From contig NZ_BPQJ01000002.1 of the NCBI RefSeq assembly GCF_022179185.1, forward strand, positions 62,001 to 126,000: a DNA stretch of 64,000 nucleotides, in the 5' to 3' direction. A program made the position numbers and the translations under genes. This DNA is from Methylobacterium frigidaeris (lineage in GTDB: Bacteria; Pseudomonadota; Alphaproteobacteria; Rhizobiales; Beijerinckiaceae). Shown piece after piece: positions 37,711 to 46,633 of this stretch. Positions within the stretch are counted from its first letter, which is position 1, and the number at the start of each line of letters is the position of its first letter. The notes under the pieces are model-generated. The model ran no database searches, was not told where the DNA came from, and worked only from the letters and a program-made list of their open reading frames with translations.

Positions 37711-38109
37711 TCACCGCAGGACGGCGTCGGGACTCGCGCCCTCCCGGCCCGGCCGGACGGCCTCGATCACGTGCGGATCGGGCAAGGTCAGATCGGGAGC
37801 ATCCTGCGCGGCCGCTGCGGTCCCGGCCGGCACGATCGCGGCTTCTGCGGGATTGTAAGGCCGGTTGTAGCAACGGCAGATCGCGCGCCAGAACGCCGCG
37901 CGCTCCTCGGGCGCGAACCGGCGCAGGCAGGCGTCGAGAGCGTCCTGCCCGGCACGGGCGAGGTAGTCCCGCGCGACCTCGTCGAGATGGTCGGGACAGC
38001 TCGGCGCAGCGAGGTCGATCGGGCGCAGGTCCGCGTCGGGCAGGAGCGGCGGAGGCGGCGCGTGATCGCGGGCTGGTGCGATCGCATCAAGCACGGTCGG
38101 CTCGGGCAC
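37711..38109 (-). CDS. hypothetical protein, 132 residues
   Basis: A soluble protein with a Pro-rich N-terminus, a helical centre (PDHLDEVARDYLARAGQDALDACLRRF, ERAAFWRAICRCYNRPYNPAEAA) and an Ala/Pro C-terminus. GTG start with AGGGAG about 8 bp upstream. The central WRAICRCYNRPYNP segment is distinctive and Cys-containing. No known domain is recognised. It precedes the 109-residue gene on the same strand. Confidence 0.5.
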   Translation of the reverse strand: MPEPTVLDAIAPARDHAPPPPLLPDADLRPIDLAAPSCPDHLDEVARDYLARAGQDALDACLRRFAPEERAAFWRAICRCYNRPYNPAEAAIVPAGTAAAAQDAPDLTLPDPHVIEAVRPGREGASPDAVLR

Positions 38110-38201
38110 GGCTCGGCTCCCTGACGGTTTTCCACGACAGGTCTAACGTCCAATGTCCCGCTTCGATCCAGGTCGAATGTTAGCGCCTGGACAAGGCGCC
38201 G

Positions 38202-38519
38202 TCAGGGCTCGGGAAAGAACGGCGGCGGGATGTTGTAGATCGGCAGGTTGGTGTTGCGCGGCAGCCAGGCGTGGAACACCGTGCCGTCGGTCTCGCCGTA
38301 GGAGACCGGCTGGACCGCGGCGCCGCGGACCCGCACGAGGCCGGGCCGGTCAGGCCGGCGGACGTGTCGCGCGACCGGCCGGCGCGCCGGCTCGTCTCCC
38401 GCACGAACCCGGCCGTATCCGGTGGAGGCTTCGCGACGAGCATCGGGGTCACCGTCCGCCGCCGCAGGAGCGGCAAGCGCCAGGATGATCAGGCCGGCGG
38501 TCAGGACGGGGCGCAGCAT
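38202..38519 (-). CDS. small exported protein of unknown function
   Basis: A 105-residue protein with a clear signal peptide (hydrophobic residues 6-20, cleavage after LAAPAAA). The mature part is Arg-rich and ends in the unusual proline motif YNIPPPFFPEP. GGAGAGAG precedes the ATG. Periplasmic or secreted location is expected. No family is recognised. Confidence 0.55.
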   Translation of the reverse strand: MLRPVLTAGLIILALAAPAAADGDPDARREASTGYGRVRAGDEPARRPVARHVRRPDRPGLVRVRGAAVQPVSYGETDGTVFHAWLPRNTNLPIYNIPPPFFPEP

Positions 38520-38572
38520 GCGGGCTCTCTCCGAAGCGCCCTCAGCTTAGGACCCTGAGTCCCACCAGGCGC

Positions 38573-39463
38573 TTAACCGCGGCTGGCGATCGCCACGCCG
38601 ACGACAGCCACCACCATGCCGAGGAGCTGGACCGGCGCCAGGGTCTCGCCGAACAGCCCGAACGCCATCGCGGCCGAGACCGGCGGCACGAGGTAGAACA
38701 GGGCGGCTACGCCCGCCACTGCCCCGCGGCGGATCAGCCCGAGCAGGATCAGGATGCCGCCGACCGAGAGGCCGAGCACCGCCCAGGCGAGGCCGAGGAG
38801 CAGCGGCGCCGAGAAATCGAATTCGCCATGCTCGGTGAGGAGCGCCAGCGGCAGGGTCAACAGCCCGGCACCGACGAATTGCGCGGCGGCGTTGGTGCGC
38901 AGGTCGACGGCGGCGGCCGTGCGCTTCTGCCACAGGGTTCCGAGAGTGATGGCGATGGTGCCGCAGAAGCACACGCCCAAGGCCTCCGGCGGGATGCCGC
39001 CGGCCGCCCCGATCCTCGGCGCCAGCACCAGCCCGGCGCCGAGGAGGCCGACCGCGATGCCGAGCCACCGCACGCCCGACACCCGCTCGCCGAGGAGCGG
39101 CCCGGCCACCGCGGCGGTCAGCAGCGGCTGCAGGCTCGCCACCAGGGCCGCGATGCCGGCCGGCAGCCCGCGATGCACCGCCCAGAATACCGCGTCGAGG
39201 TAGAGGCCGTGGATCAGGATCCCCGCCACCATCGCGTCGCGCCAGCCGCGCCAGCCCCGGGGCCATGTCGCGCCGACCGCGAGGGCGATGCCCGTCAGCA
39301 CGAGCGCGGTGAGACCGAAGCGGACGGCGAGGAAGGTCAGCGGCTCGGCATGCGGCGCGATCAGCCGCGCCACGATGAAGCCCGTGGCCCAGATCAGCAC
39401 GAACAGACCGGGCGCCAGACGGGTGGGCCACGACGCGTCGGACAGCGGAAGGAGGCGGCTCAT
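38573..39463 (-). CDS. EamA/DMT-family transporter
   Basis: A 296-residue inner-membrane protein with ten hydrophobic helices in two EamA repeats (about 10-140 and 150-290). FVLIWATGFIVARL, LQPLLTAAVAGPLLGERV and the matching second-repeat LVPPVSAAMAFGLFGETLAPVQLLGM are the DMT signatures. Likely an exporter of small metabolites or amino acids; the substrate is unknown. The ATG at 39463 has AAGGAGG upstream, and a longer frame adds non-membrane junk. Confidence 0.85.
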   Translation of the reverse strand: MSRLLPLSDASWPTRLAPGLFVLIWATGFIVARLIAPHAEPLTFLAVRFGLTALVLTGIALAVGATWPRGWRGWRDAMVAGILIHGLYLDAVFWAVHRGLPAGIAALVASLQPLLTAAVAGPLLGERVSGVRWLGIAVGLLGAGLVLAPRIGAAGGIPPEALGVCFCGTIAITLGTLWQKRTAAAVDLRTNAAAQFVGAGLLTLPLALLTEHGEFDFSAPLLLGLAWAVLGLSVGGILILLGLIRRGAVAGVAALFYLVPPVSAAMAFGLFGETLAPVQLLGMVVAVVGVAIASRG

Positions 39464-39618
39464 GATGCCTGCGCAACGAGCACGAGCGCGGCTGTTCTGC
39501 AACTGAATTCGCCACAAGATGGACCGGCCTTCCCGGGACCGACGATACCGCCCGGAGGCCGACCCACATGCCGGCAATACCGCCGGTGCGGAAACCCCTG
39601 GCCCGCTCTGCCCGCTTC

Positions 39619-40371
39619 CTACAGCCAGTAGCGCGCGGTCAGCTTTTCCGACGTATCGATGCATGACGTACTTCTGATCTGCATCTCCTCGAAAAATCCC
39701 GTGATCGTCATCTCGGACAGGTCGTAGGACAGCATCTTTTTGACGTAAGAATTATAATTGTCCTTGAGACGCGTCGATCTCGGATCGAGATTCGTGACGA
39801 TGATCAATCCGGTCGGAAAGGCATCGAGGGCCAGGATATCCAGATCCGGCCTCTCTCGCTTGAGAAGCAGCGCGGTCCGCCAGACATCGCCCGTCCACCA
39901 GCCGGCACGGTGCGCCTCGATCGGGACGATTCCCTGCTCCTCGCGGGAGGTCATCGGGATTTCCACCGGGAGACAGTCGTGAATCATGATGACGGAATTG
40001 GGCGCCGATGCAGATTCGGTATTGTAGAAATCCCTCAGCAAGAATTCACACCGGTGCATGCCGTCCAAGAAGGCAAGCTGGACCGGCTCAGCGAAAATCG
40101 CACGCGCATCGTAGTTCGCAAAAAAATCATCGGACGCAAGCTGATAAAGGAGAGAAACAGGCCGCGATGATAAAATCTTTGGATTGTCGAATTGAAAATT
40201 TGGATCTATGGCGATCGACTTACAACTGGAAAGTGCCAGAGTGCCACCGTGGCGCGTTCCAATTTCCAGGTAATTCCGGGGACGCAACTCTCTATGCATG
40301 TGTGTCAGTAAATCATGATACTCGATACCGGCATGATCTTCGACAATATCGTGAGCTAAAGATCTTATCAT
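39619..40371 (-). CDS. class I methyltransferase-like protein in an AT-rich patch
   Basis: A 250-residue soluble protein resembling Methyltransf_24-type SAM-dependent enzymes: YLEIGTRHGGTLALS (about 34-48) is motif I, FLDGMHRCEFLLRDF (about 101-115) fits the acidic loop after strand 4, and MIHDCLP (about 128-134) the next strand. Similar sequences occur near glycan or antibiotic tailoring genes; the substrate is unknown. A GAGGG site precedes the ATG. Base composition is much more AT-rich and codons less GC-biased than in every neighbour, pointing to horizontal acquisition. No transposase is seen. Confidence 0.6.
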   Translation of the reverse strand: MIRSLAHDIVEDHAGIEYHDLLTHMHRELRPRNYLEIGTRHGGTLALSSCKSIAIDPNFQFDNPKILSSRPVSLLYQLASDDFFANYDARAIFAEPVQLAFLDGMHRCEFLLRDFYNTESASAPNSVIMIHDCLPVEIPMTSREEQGIVPIEAHRAGWWTGDVWRTALLLKRERPDLDILALDAFPTGLIIVTNLDPRSTRLKDNYNSYVKKMLSYDLSEMTITGFFEEMQIRSTSCIDTSEKLTARYWL

Positions 40372-41010
40372 GAATTAATCCCTCAGATCTTTGGAAGAAT
40401 TTTATGGACCCTATCATGAAGAAAACGACTCGCCGTGTCAACGACACGGCAAATCGAATTGCAATGAGCATCAAAGAAATCACATTGCATCATCTCTCAA
40501 AGCAAGATCAACGAAAGCCGACGCGCCATTTTCACGAAAACATCCACCTACGATCCTGTCCGTTGCGGCTCAACTATTCCAACGATTGATCTTGGAAATT
40601 CCCGTCGTGTTTCCATGAAATCCAGGTATTGCCCATGACGGCGGAGGCGAGTTTTCTATGCCGACGGACCATGGGCGATTGATCGGAAGGACCGGACACG
40701 GCCACCCCTCGCGAAAGGCGTCGTGCCGCCACGTGTTCACGCGGACGAGGTCGTGTCGGATCATACCGGCGTCGGCGCAGCGCACCTGACCCCTGCCGCG
40801 TCCGCGCGCACGGGCCTCGTCCGATCGCGGTCGCTCGGCCCCGACCCCGACCCGCGGTCGGACAGGCCGTGGTGAAGCCGGGCGGGGAGCCCGACGTGCC
40901 CGGAAGAGCGCGGGCGATGGTTTTCTGCGAGGCCATCTTCCCACGGCCGGCGGTCGCGCTCTACGTGAAGCGGCATTCGCCGGTAAGGTCAGCCCGAGAG
41001 CCCGCGCGCC
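40372..41010. other. 639-bp gene-free region, AT-rich in its first third
   Basis: From 40372 to about 40620 the DNA stays AT-rich like the methyltransferase-like gene, then returns abruptly to high GC. A perfect hairpin, GCCGTGTC (40432-40439), loop AAC, GACACGGC (40443-40450), lies about 60-80 bp upstream of that gene; on the minus strand a GTTTTC follows shortly after it. No convincing gene is seen. The GC-rich remainder holds nothing recognisable. Confidence 0.45.
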
Positions 41011-41895
41011 GTGATCCGTCCCCGCACCGCCCTGGAGATCGCCGCCATCGCGGCGCAGCGCTTCGTCGCTCACGACGGCTGGGCAATCGCCAGCCACATC
41101 GCGCTCTCGCTCCTGACCTCGCTGTTCCCGTTCCTGATCCTGCTCACCGCGCTCGCCGGCGTGTTCGGCACCAAGTCGCTCGCCGATGAGGCCGGCAACC
41201 TCTTGTTCGAGATCTGGCCGAGCGAGGTGGCGGGCCCGATCGCCGGGGAGGTCCACCGGGTGCTGACCGAGCAGCGCGGCGGCCTCCTGACCCTCGGCGC
41301 GGTGCTGGCGCTCTACTTCTCGTCGAGCGGGGTCGAGAGCCTGCGGGTCGGGCTCAACCGGGCCTATGGGCTTCGCGAGATGCGGCCGTGGTGGCTGACC
41401 CGTCTCGAATCGATCGGCTACGTCATCTGCGCCGCCTTCGCGATGCTGGCCTTCACCTTCCTGGTGGTGCTGGGGCCGCTGGTCTGGCGCGGGCTGGTCA
41501 TGGTGGCGCCGGGGCTGGAACCGCTCGGCCTCACGATCGCGGTCGGCCGGGTGACGGTGACGGTGCTGCTGGTGGCGAGCGTGCTGGTGATCGCCCACAA
41601 GTTCATCGCCGCCGGGCGCCGGCCGGTCGCCATGGTGCTGCCCGGCATCGCCGTGACCCTCGGCCTGTGGGTGCTGGCCGGCCTCGGCTTCGGGATGTAT
41701 CTCGACCGGTTCTCGAGCGCCTACGTGTCGACCTACGGGGGTCTCGCCACCGCGATGGTCTTCCTGGTCTTCGTCTACTGGCTCGCCGCGATGTTCCTGT
41801 TCGGCGGCGAGATCAACGGCACGGTGATCGCCGCCCGCCGCCGGCGCCTCCAGGCCCGGGCCCAGAGCCGGCGGGACACGGTGAAGCTGATGTGA
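41011..41895 (+). CDS. YihY/BrkB-family membrane protein
   Basis: A 294-residue inner-membrane protein with six helices. The family motifs are present: LTSLFPFLILLTALAGVFG in helix 1, ALYFSSSGVESLRVGLNRAYG after helix 2 and FSSAYVSTYGGLATAMVFLVFVYWLAAMFLFGGEIN at the C-terminal end (about 230-270). Once called ribonuclease BN in error, the family's function is unresolved. GTG start. It converges on the glucan exporter gene across an array of hairpins. Confidence 0.87.
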   Translation: MIRPRTALEIAAIAAQRFVAHDGWAIASHIALSLLTSLFPFLILLTALAGVFGTKSLADEAGNLLFEIWPSEVAGPIAGEVHRVLTEQRGGLLTLGAVLALYFSSSGVESLRVGLNRAYGLREMRPWWLTRLESIGYVICAAFAMLAFTFLVVLGPLVWRGLVMVAPGLEPLGLTIAVGRVTVTVLLVASVLVIAHKFIAAGRRPVAMVLPGIAVTLGLWVLAGLGFGMYLDRFSSAYVSTYGGLATAMVFLVFVYWLAAMFLFGGEINGTVIAARRRRLQARAQSRRDTVKLM

Positions 41896-41902
41896 TACCG
41901 CC

Positions 41903-42044
41903 GCGCCTTCGAACGGACGCGTTCGAAGGCGCCAGGCAAGCCCGAACGGGCGCCGGCGCTGATGCGCCGGTCGCCTTCGCATCGACCGTGTCGATGCGAA
42001 GGCGCGAGGGTGTGAGAAGCCGGGGCGGGCTCATCGCCCGCCCC
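41903..42044. other. array of four consecutive perfect hairpins between convergent genes
   Basis: Four inverted repeats fill the gap. 41903-41932: GCGCCTTCGAACG, 13-bp stem, loop GACG. 41953-41970: CCGGCGC, 7 bp, loop TGAT. 41972-42004: CGCCTTCGCATCGAC, 15 bp, loop CGT. 42022-42044: GGGGCGGGC, 9 bp, loop TCATC. All arms match perfectly. The first and third share CGCCTTCG. At least one should terminate the YihY-family and ndvA-like transcripts; four in a row exceeds what termination needs. Confidence 0.75.
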
Positions 42045-42071
42045 TCTCGGCCCGACCGTCTCGACCATGCC

Positions 42072-43847
42072 TCACGCCGCCATCGCGTAGTCCGGCTCCG
42101 GCTCGGCCGCCATGAACTGGGCCCGGGCGAGCTCGGCGAAGCGGCCGCCCTCGGCCACCAGCTCGTCGAAGGTGCCGCTCTCGACGATCCGGCCCTCGTG
42201 GAAGACCAGGATGCGGTCGGCGTCGCGGATCGTCGACAGGCGGTGGGCGATCACGAAGGTGGTGCGGCCCTCCATCACCGCCTCGAGCGCGCCCTGGAGC
42301 TTGCGCTCGGTGGCGGCGTCGAGGGCGCTCGTCGCCTCGTCGAGGATCAGGACCGGCGGGTTCTTCAGGAGCGCGCGGGCGATCGAGAGCCGCTGGCGCT
42401 CGCCCCCCGACAGCGAGCGGCCGCGCTCGCCGATGACCGTGTCGAGCCCGTCGGGCTGGCGCGCCATGAACTCCGAGGCCTGGGCCCGCTCCAGCGCGTC
42501 GAGCATCTCGGCATCGGTCGCGTCGGGCCGGCCGACCTGGAGGTTCTCGCGGATCGAGCGGGCGAACAGCATCGGCTCCTGGAACACCACGCCGATGTTG
42601 TGGCGCAAGGACGAGAGGCCGACGTCCCGCAGATCCTCGCCGTCGATGCGGATCGCGCCGGCATCAGGGTCGAAGGCACGGTGCAGAAGACCGAGCGTCG
42701 TCGACTTCCCCGACCCCGTGGTGCCGACGAGCGCCACGGTCTCGCCGGCCCGCGCCGTGAACGACACGCCGTCGAGGGCCGGGCGGCGGCCGTCGTAGGA
42801 GAAGCGCACGTCCTCGAAGGAGACGTCGCCGGACAGCCGCGCCACCGCCTTGGCGCCGGGCCGGTCGTGGACCGCCGGGACGGTGTCGAGGATCTCGAAG
42901 AATTCCTGCATCTTCGGCGCCTGGAGGAAGACGCCGTTGACGAAGGCGACCACCTGGTCGAGCCGGGCAACCAGCATGGTGGCGAGGCTCATGAACGAGA
43001 CCACGTCGCCGACGGTGGCGAGGCCATGGCCGTGCAGCACGATGCCGGTGACGAAGATCGCCGTCATGGTCAGCGTCGCCGAGGCGCGGGTGGCGACCGA
43101 GGCGAGGGCCCACCAGGACAGGACCGGGATCTGGGCGGCCAGAAGGTCGCGGATGATGCCGTGCATCGCCTCCTTCTCGGCCTTGGCGCGGGTGAAGGAC
43201 TGGATCACCGCGACGTTGCCGAGCGCGTCGGAAGCGTGGGCCGCGAGGCCCGAATGGTATTCCTCGACCTTGCCCTGCAGGGTCTCGGTGCGGCGCAGGA
43301 CGAAGGTCGTGAGCGCGGTGAACACCACCATCAGGGCGACCAGGATCGAGCCGAGCTGCCAGTTGAGGAACAGCGTCAGCGGCAGCAGCACGACGAGGGA
43401 GACGAGCGCCGCGCAATGGTCGCGGAAGAAGCCGAGCCAGGTCGCCGCCATGCCGCTCGTGCCCTCCAGCATCGCCTTCAGCACCCGGCCCGAATGGTTG
43501 GCCGAGTGGAAGGCGAGCGGCAGGTCGAGGACGTGCTCGAAGTAGTTCGCCATCGCCGAGAGGCGGCTGCGATGGGCGAGCCGGTCGGCGTGCAGCGCGA
43601 TCAGCACGCCGGCGGCGATCGAGAACAGCCCGAACCCGACCCAGGCGGCGACGAGGAGGAGCAGGCTCGACGTGCCGGCGCCCCCGGCCGGGAGGTGAGT
43701 CAGCCGGTCGATGATGCGGCCGAACAGCACCGGCTCGGCGAAGGCCGCCACCGCCAGGGCGACGTTCGCGGCCGCGAGCAGCGCGCCGAGGCGCAGATCG
43801 GGCCCGAGCTGGCCCATGACCCGAACATAGAGCCTGATCAACCGCAT
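42072..43847 (-). CDS. ndvA: cyclic beta-glucan ABC exporter (ChvA/NdvA-like)
   Basis: A 591-residue fused ABC exporter half-transporter: six membrane helices (about 18-300) and a nucleotide-binding domain with Walker [10 protein letters not shown] (375-383), Q-loop VFQEPMLF, signature [16 protein letters not shown], Walker [12 protein letters not shown] and H-loop IAHRLST. The N-terminal [18 protein letters not shown] and [15 protein letters not shown] segments follow the ChvA/NdvA pattern, whose substrate is cyclic beta-1,2-glucan moved to the periplasm. The large synthase NdvB/ChvB is not in the window, so the substrate is inferred; a lipid or peptide exporter remains possible. Confidence 0.82.
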   Translation of the reverse strand: MRLIRLYVRVMGQLGPDLRLGALLAAANVALAVAAFAEPVLFGRIIDRLTHLPAGGAGTSSLLLLVAAWVGFGLFSIAAGVLIALHADRLAHRSRLSAMANYFEHVLDLPLAFHSANHSGRVLKAMLEGTSGMAATWLGFFRDHCAALVSLVVLLPLTLFLNWQLGSILVALMVVFTALTTFVLRRTETLQGKVEEYHSGLAAHASDALGNVAVIQSFTRAKAEKEAMHGIIRDLLAAQIPVLSWWALASVATRASATLTMTAIFVTGIVLHGHGLATVGDVVSFMSLATMLVARLDQVVAFVNGVFLQAPKMQEFFEILDTVPAVHDRPGAKAVARLSGDVSFEDVRFSYDGRRPALDGVSFTARAGETVALVGTTGSGKSTTLGLLHRAFDPDAGAIRIDGEDLRDVGLSSLRHNIGVVFQEPMLFARSIRENLQVGRPDATDAEMLDALERAQASEFMARQPDGLDTVIGERGRSLSGGERQRLSIARALLKNPPVLILDEATSALDAATERKLQGALEAVMEGRTTFVIAHRLSTIRDADRILVFHEGRIVESGTFDELVAEGGRFAELARAQFMAAEPEPDYAMAA

Positions 43848-44125
43848 GGACGGTGAATCCTAACGAGATGCCCTTTGACGCGGCCCGGGCGCTCGCCCGC
43901 CGCCTGCCCCGCGCGCGGCCTGTTGTGGCGGCCGTTCGATCGCATGGTTCTTCATATGACGGTCTCTCGCTGAACGGCGCATGACGGCGCCGGGGTCCGG
44001 GAGCGGCATTTTTACCGTTCGTTGAGCCTGTTCGCCGTAATCTCCGGCGCAAGGACACGCGCCGCCCGGTGATGTGCCCCGCAGGCGCGGGGCCGCGCGA
44101 CGGCGCATGAAGGGGCCGAGCTCAG

Positions 44126-44899
44126 ATGGATATCGCAACCGGCGCCGGCCTCGTCGGCGGCATCGCGGTCGTGTTCGTGCTCATCATGATCGACGGCGGC
44201 AACTTCGCCGCCTATTTCGACAAGCACGCGGTGATCGTGATCTTCGGCGGCGCCACCGCCGCCACCATGCTGCGCTTCCCGTTCTCGGTCATCGTCCACG
44301 GCGTGCCGATGGGCCTGCGCTACGTCTTCAACATGCGGGCGATCCGGCCGCGCGAGCTCATCGACGAGATCACCAAGATCGCCGACGTGGTGAAGCGCCA
44401 GGGGCCGATGGCGATCGAGAACCTCGAGATCTCGGACCCCTTCCTGGCGCAGGGGGTGCGCTACATCGCCGACGGCTACGACCGCGAGTTCATCCGCGAC
44501 ACGATGGAGCGCGACCGCGACAACTTCCTGATGCATCTCGACGAGGGCTCGAAGGTGTATCGCGCCTTCGGCGACTGCGCCCCGGCCTGGGGCATGATCG
44601 GCACGATTCTCGGCATGGTGACGATGTTCGCGAACATGTCCGACCCCTCGAAGCTCGGCCCCGCCATGGCGACCGCGCTGCTGGCCACCCTCTACGGCGC
44701 GCTCATCGCCAACATGGTCGCCCTTCCGATCGCCGATAAGCTGCACGTCAAGCTCGAGGAGGAGGACGTCTCCCGCACGCTCATCATCGACGGGGTGCTG
44801 CTGATCCGCGACGCCAAGAGCGCCTCGCTGGTGCGCGAGATGCTGATCGCCTACCTGCCGCACAACCATCGTGACGAGCTGGCCGCCGAGACGGCCTGA
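44126..44899 (+). CDS. motA: flagellar stator protein MotA
   Basis: A 257-residue stator subunit with four membrane helices (two near the N-terminus, two at about 150-205) and a cytoplasmic loop carrying the charged residues that contact FliG (IRPRELIDEI, REFIRDTMERDRD). AWGMIGTILGMVTMF and ATALLATLYGALIAN are the conserved helix 3 and 4 motifs with the proline/threonine channel positions. It works with MotB to convert proton flow into torque. It starts 278 bp from the divergent ndvA-like gene; motB follows after 63 bp. Confidence 0.93.
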   Translation: MDIATGAGLVGGIAVVFVLIMIDGGNFAAYFDKHAVIVIFGGATAATMLRFPFSVIVHGVPMGLRYVFNMRAIRPRELIDEITKIADVVKRQGPMAIENLEISDPFLAQGVRYIADGYDREFIRDTMERDRDNFLMHLDEGSKVYRAFGDCAPAWGMIGTILGMVTMFANMSDPSKLGPAMATALLATLYGALIANMVALPIADKLHVKLEEEDVSRTLIIDGVLLIRDAKSASLVREMLIAYLPHNHRDELAAETA

Positions 44900-44962
44900 G
44901 GCACCGCGAGGACACGGCCGCCAAGGCGGCCCGATCGAGCGCCCTTCGAGGAGACCTGAGCG

Positions 44963-45793
44963 GTGGCTAGAAAGAAGCGCGGCGCCCATGGCGGCCACGG
45001 CTGGTTCGTGACCTTCGCGGACCTGATGGCGCTGCTGATGAGCTTCTTCGTCATGATCGCCGCCTACTCGACCCAGGACCAGAAGAAGCTCCAGGCAGTG
45101 GCCGGCTCGATGCGCGACGCCTTCGGCAACAACCGCGAGTCGCGCTTCAACGGCGTCATCGAGAAGGCCGGCCTGCCGGCCGCCACCCGGCCCCGCGACA
45201 CCCGCGACATCGCGCCCGAGAGAGCGACGGACCGGCCCGAGCCGCCCAACCCCGAGGAGGTGATGCCGGACGGCACCCAGCGCAATTCCTACAAGGACGG
45301 GTTCGGCCTGGCGGTGACGTCCCTGCGCCAGGCGCTGCAGGACCTGCCGGAGATCGCCGAACTGTCGAAGAGCATCGTGATCGAGGTGACGGCACGGGGC
45401 CTCGACATCTCCCTCGTCGACCAGGACAACCGCTCGATGTTCCCGGAGGGCTCGACCCGGCCGAACGACCGCACCCGCCAAGTGCTGGAGCGGATCGTCC
45501 CGACCCTGCGCCGGCTGCCCAACCGCATCGCGGTGACGGGCTACACCGCCGCCGACCGCCCCGGCCGCCGCGCCGCGGCACCGCCCTGGGAGCTCTCCGC
45601 CGGCCGCGCGGTCAGCGTGCGCGAGATCCTGGCCGGCAGCGGCCTCCCCGCCGACCGCTTCGCCGCCGTCTCCGGCAAGGCCGACACCGAGCCGCTGTTT
45701 CCCGACAACCCGTACCTGCCGGCCAACCGCCGGGTGACGGTGACGCTCTTGAACGAGGCGCCGCCGACGCCGCGGGGGATGGGGTTTCCGTAG
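44963..45793 (+). CDS. motB: flagellar stator protein MotB
   Basis: A 276-residue protein: a basic N-terminus, one membrane helix with the proton-binding Asp20 in FADLMALLMSFFVMI, a plug and linker (about 40-130), then an OmpA-like peptidoglycan-binding domain (about 150-275; VTGYTAADR, LSAGRAVSVREIL, NRRVTVTLL). GTG start with GGAG upstream (GAGGAGACC). It forms the stator with MotA. Confidence 0.93.
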   Translation: MARKKRGAHGGHGWFVTFADLMALLMSFFVMIAAYSTQDQKKLQAVAGSMRDAFGNNRESRFNGVIEKAGLPAATRPRDTRDIAPERATDRPEPPNPEEVMPDGTQRNSYKDGFGLAVTSLRQALQDLPEIAELSKSIVIEVTARGLDISLVDQDNRSMFPEGSTRPNDRTRQVLERIVPTLRRLPNRIAVTGYTAADRPGRRAAAPPWELSAGRAVSVREILAGSGLPADRFAAVSGKADTEPLFPDNPYLPANRRVTVTLLNEAPPTPRGMGFP

Positions 45794-45971
45794 GGGCTTG
45801 GCAACTGGACGCGCCGCTCGTGCGGGCCTGTACGCCGCCGAGGCAGCGGCCCGGAACCGGGTGGAGAGCGCCGGCGCACCCGGCGGGGAAGCGCATGCTG
45901 GGATCGACCGTGCTGCGGTGTCCCGGTCGGCCGTCCGTACGGGCCGGCAGCACGAGGCGATCTCGCAAGAC

Positions 45972-46000
45972 GGGGAGCCCGCGCTCGGCGCGGCCTCCCC
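45972..46000. terminator. terminator between motB and the RraA-family gene
   Basis: GGGGAGCCCGCGC (45972-45984) and GCGCGGCCTCCCC (45988-46000) pair over 13 positions with one mismatch and a TCG loop, 7 bp from the end of the convergent RraA-family gene and 179 bp past motB. Confidence 0.55.
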
Positions 46001-46006
46001 CGGGCC

Positions 46007-46633
46007 TCACGAGGCCTTCGCGTAGCGGTCGTCGTAGCGTCCTTCCGCGATCAGGCGAAGAGCCTCGGCCTCGCGCGCCTCCTGGGCCCTGGCCGCCGCC
46101 AACAATTCCCGGGCCCGGCCGGGCGGAAAGGTGACCACGCCATCGGCATCGCCCACCACGACGTCGCCGGGCTGCACGACCCAGCCGCCGATGGAGACCG
46201 GCACGCCGATCTCGCCCGGCCCGGTCTTGTACGGCCCGCGATGGGTGACCGAGCGGGCATAGCAGGGGAAGTCGGACGCCGCGAACTCCGCCGCGTCCCG
46301 GATCGCGCCGTCGATCACGAAGCCCGCCGCGCCGCGGCTCTCCGCGATCGCCTTCATGATCCCGCCGACGAGGGCCCGGTCGCCGCCCCCGCCGCCCTCG
46401 ACCACCACCACCTCGCCGGGCCGGACCCGTTCGAGGGCCTGATGGATGGCGAGGTTGTCGCCGCCGCGGACCCGGACCGTCAGGGCCCGGCCGACCAACG
46501 GCCCGCCGCGGTGGAACGGCCGCAGGCCGACCGGGCCGGCGAGGCGGTCGAGGTTGTCGCTGAGCGCCGCGGTCGGCACGCCGCGGAAGGCGGCGAGCCA
46601 ATCGGCATCGACCAGGGGGGCCGGATCGCTCAC
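46007..46633 (-). CDS. RraA-family (HMG/CHA aldolase or oxaloacetate decarboxylase-like) protein
   Basis: A 208-residue member of the RraA/dimethylmenaquinone methyltransferase fold. GDRALVGGIMKAIAESRGAAGFVIDGAIRD (start to end, about 84-113) holds the conserved Gly/Asp-Arg metal and pyruvate site, and GDVVVGDADGVVTFP (about 155-169) the C-terminal motif. Members are class II aldolases or decarboxylases for oxaloacetate-like acids, or the RNase E inhibitor RraA; the complete active site favours the enzyme. It begins with GTG overlapping the stop of the binding-protein gene by 4 bp, so the two are translationally coupled. Confidence 0.8.
   Translation of the reverse strand: MSDPAPLVDADWLAAFRGVPTAALSDNLDRLAGPVGLRPFHRGGPLVGRALTVRVRGGDNLAIHQALERVRPGEVVVVEGGGGGDRALVGGIMKAIAESRGAAGFVIDGAIRDAAEFAASDFPCYARSVTHRGPYKTGPGEIGVPVSIGGWVVQPGDVVVGDADGVVTFPPGRARELLAAARAQEAREAEALRLIAEGRYDDRYAKAS

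Noticed and set aside
40404..40589. 61-residue open frame upstream of the methyltransferase-like gene
   Set aside because: No ribosome site or family pattern; it crosses the hairpin and lies in a probable leader.
41011..41895. Ribonuclease BN annotation for the YihY-family protein
   Set aside because: The family is an integral membrane protein without nuclease motifs; the RNase name is a historical mis-assignment.
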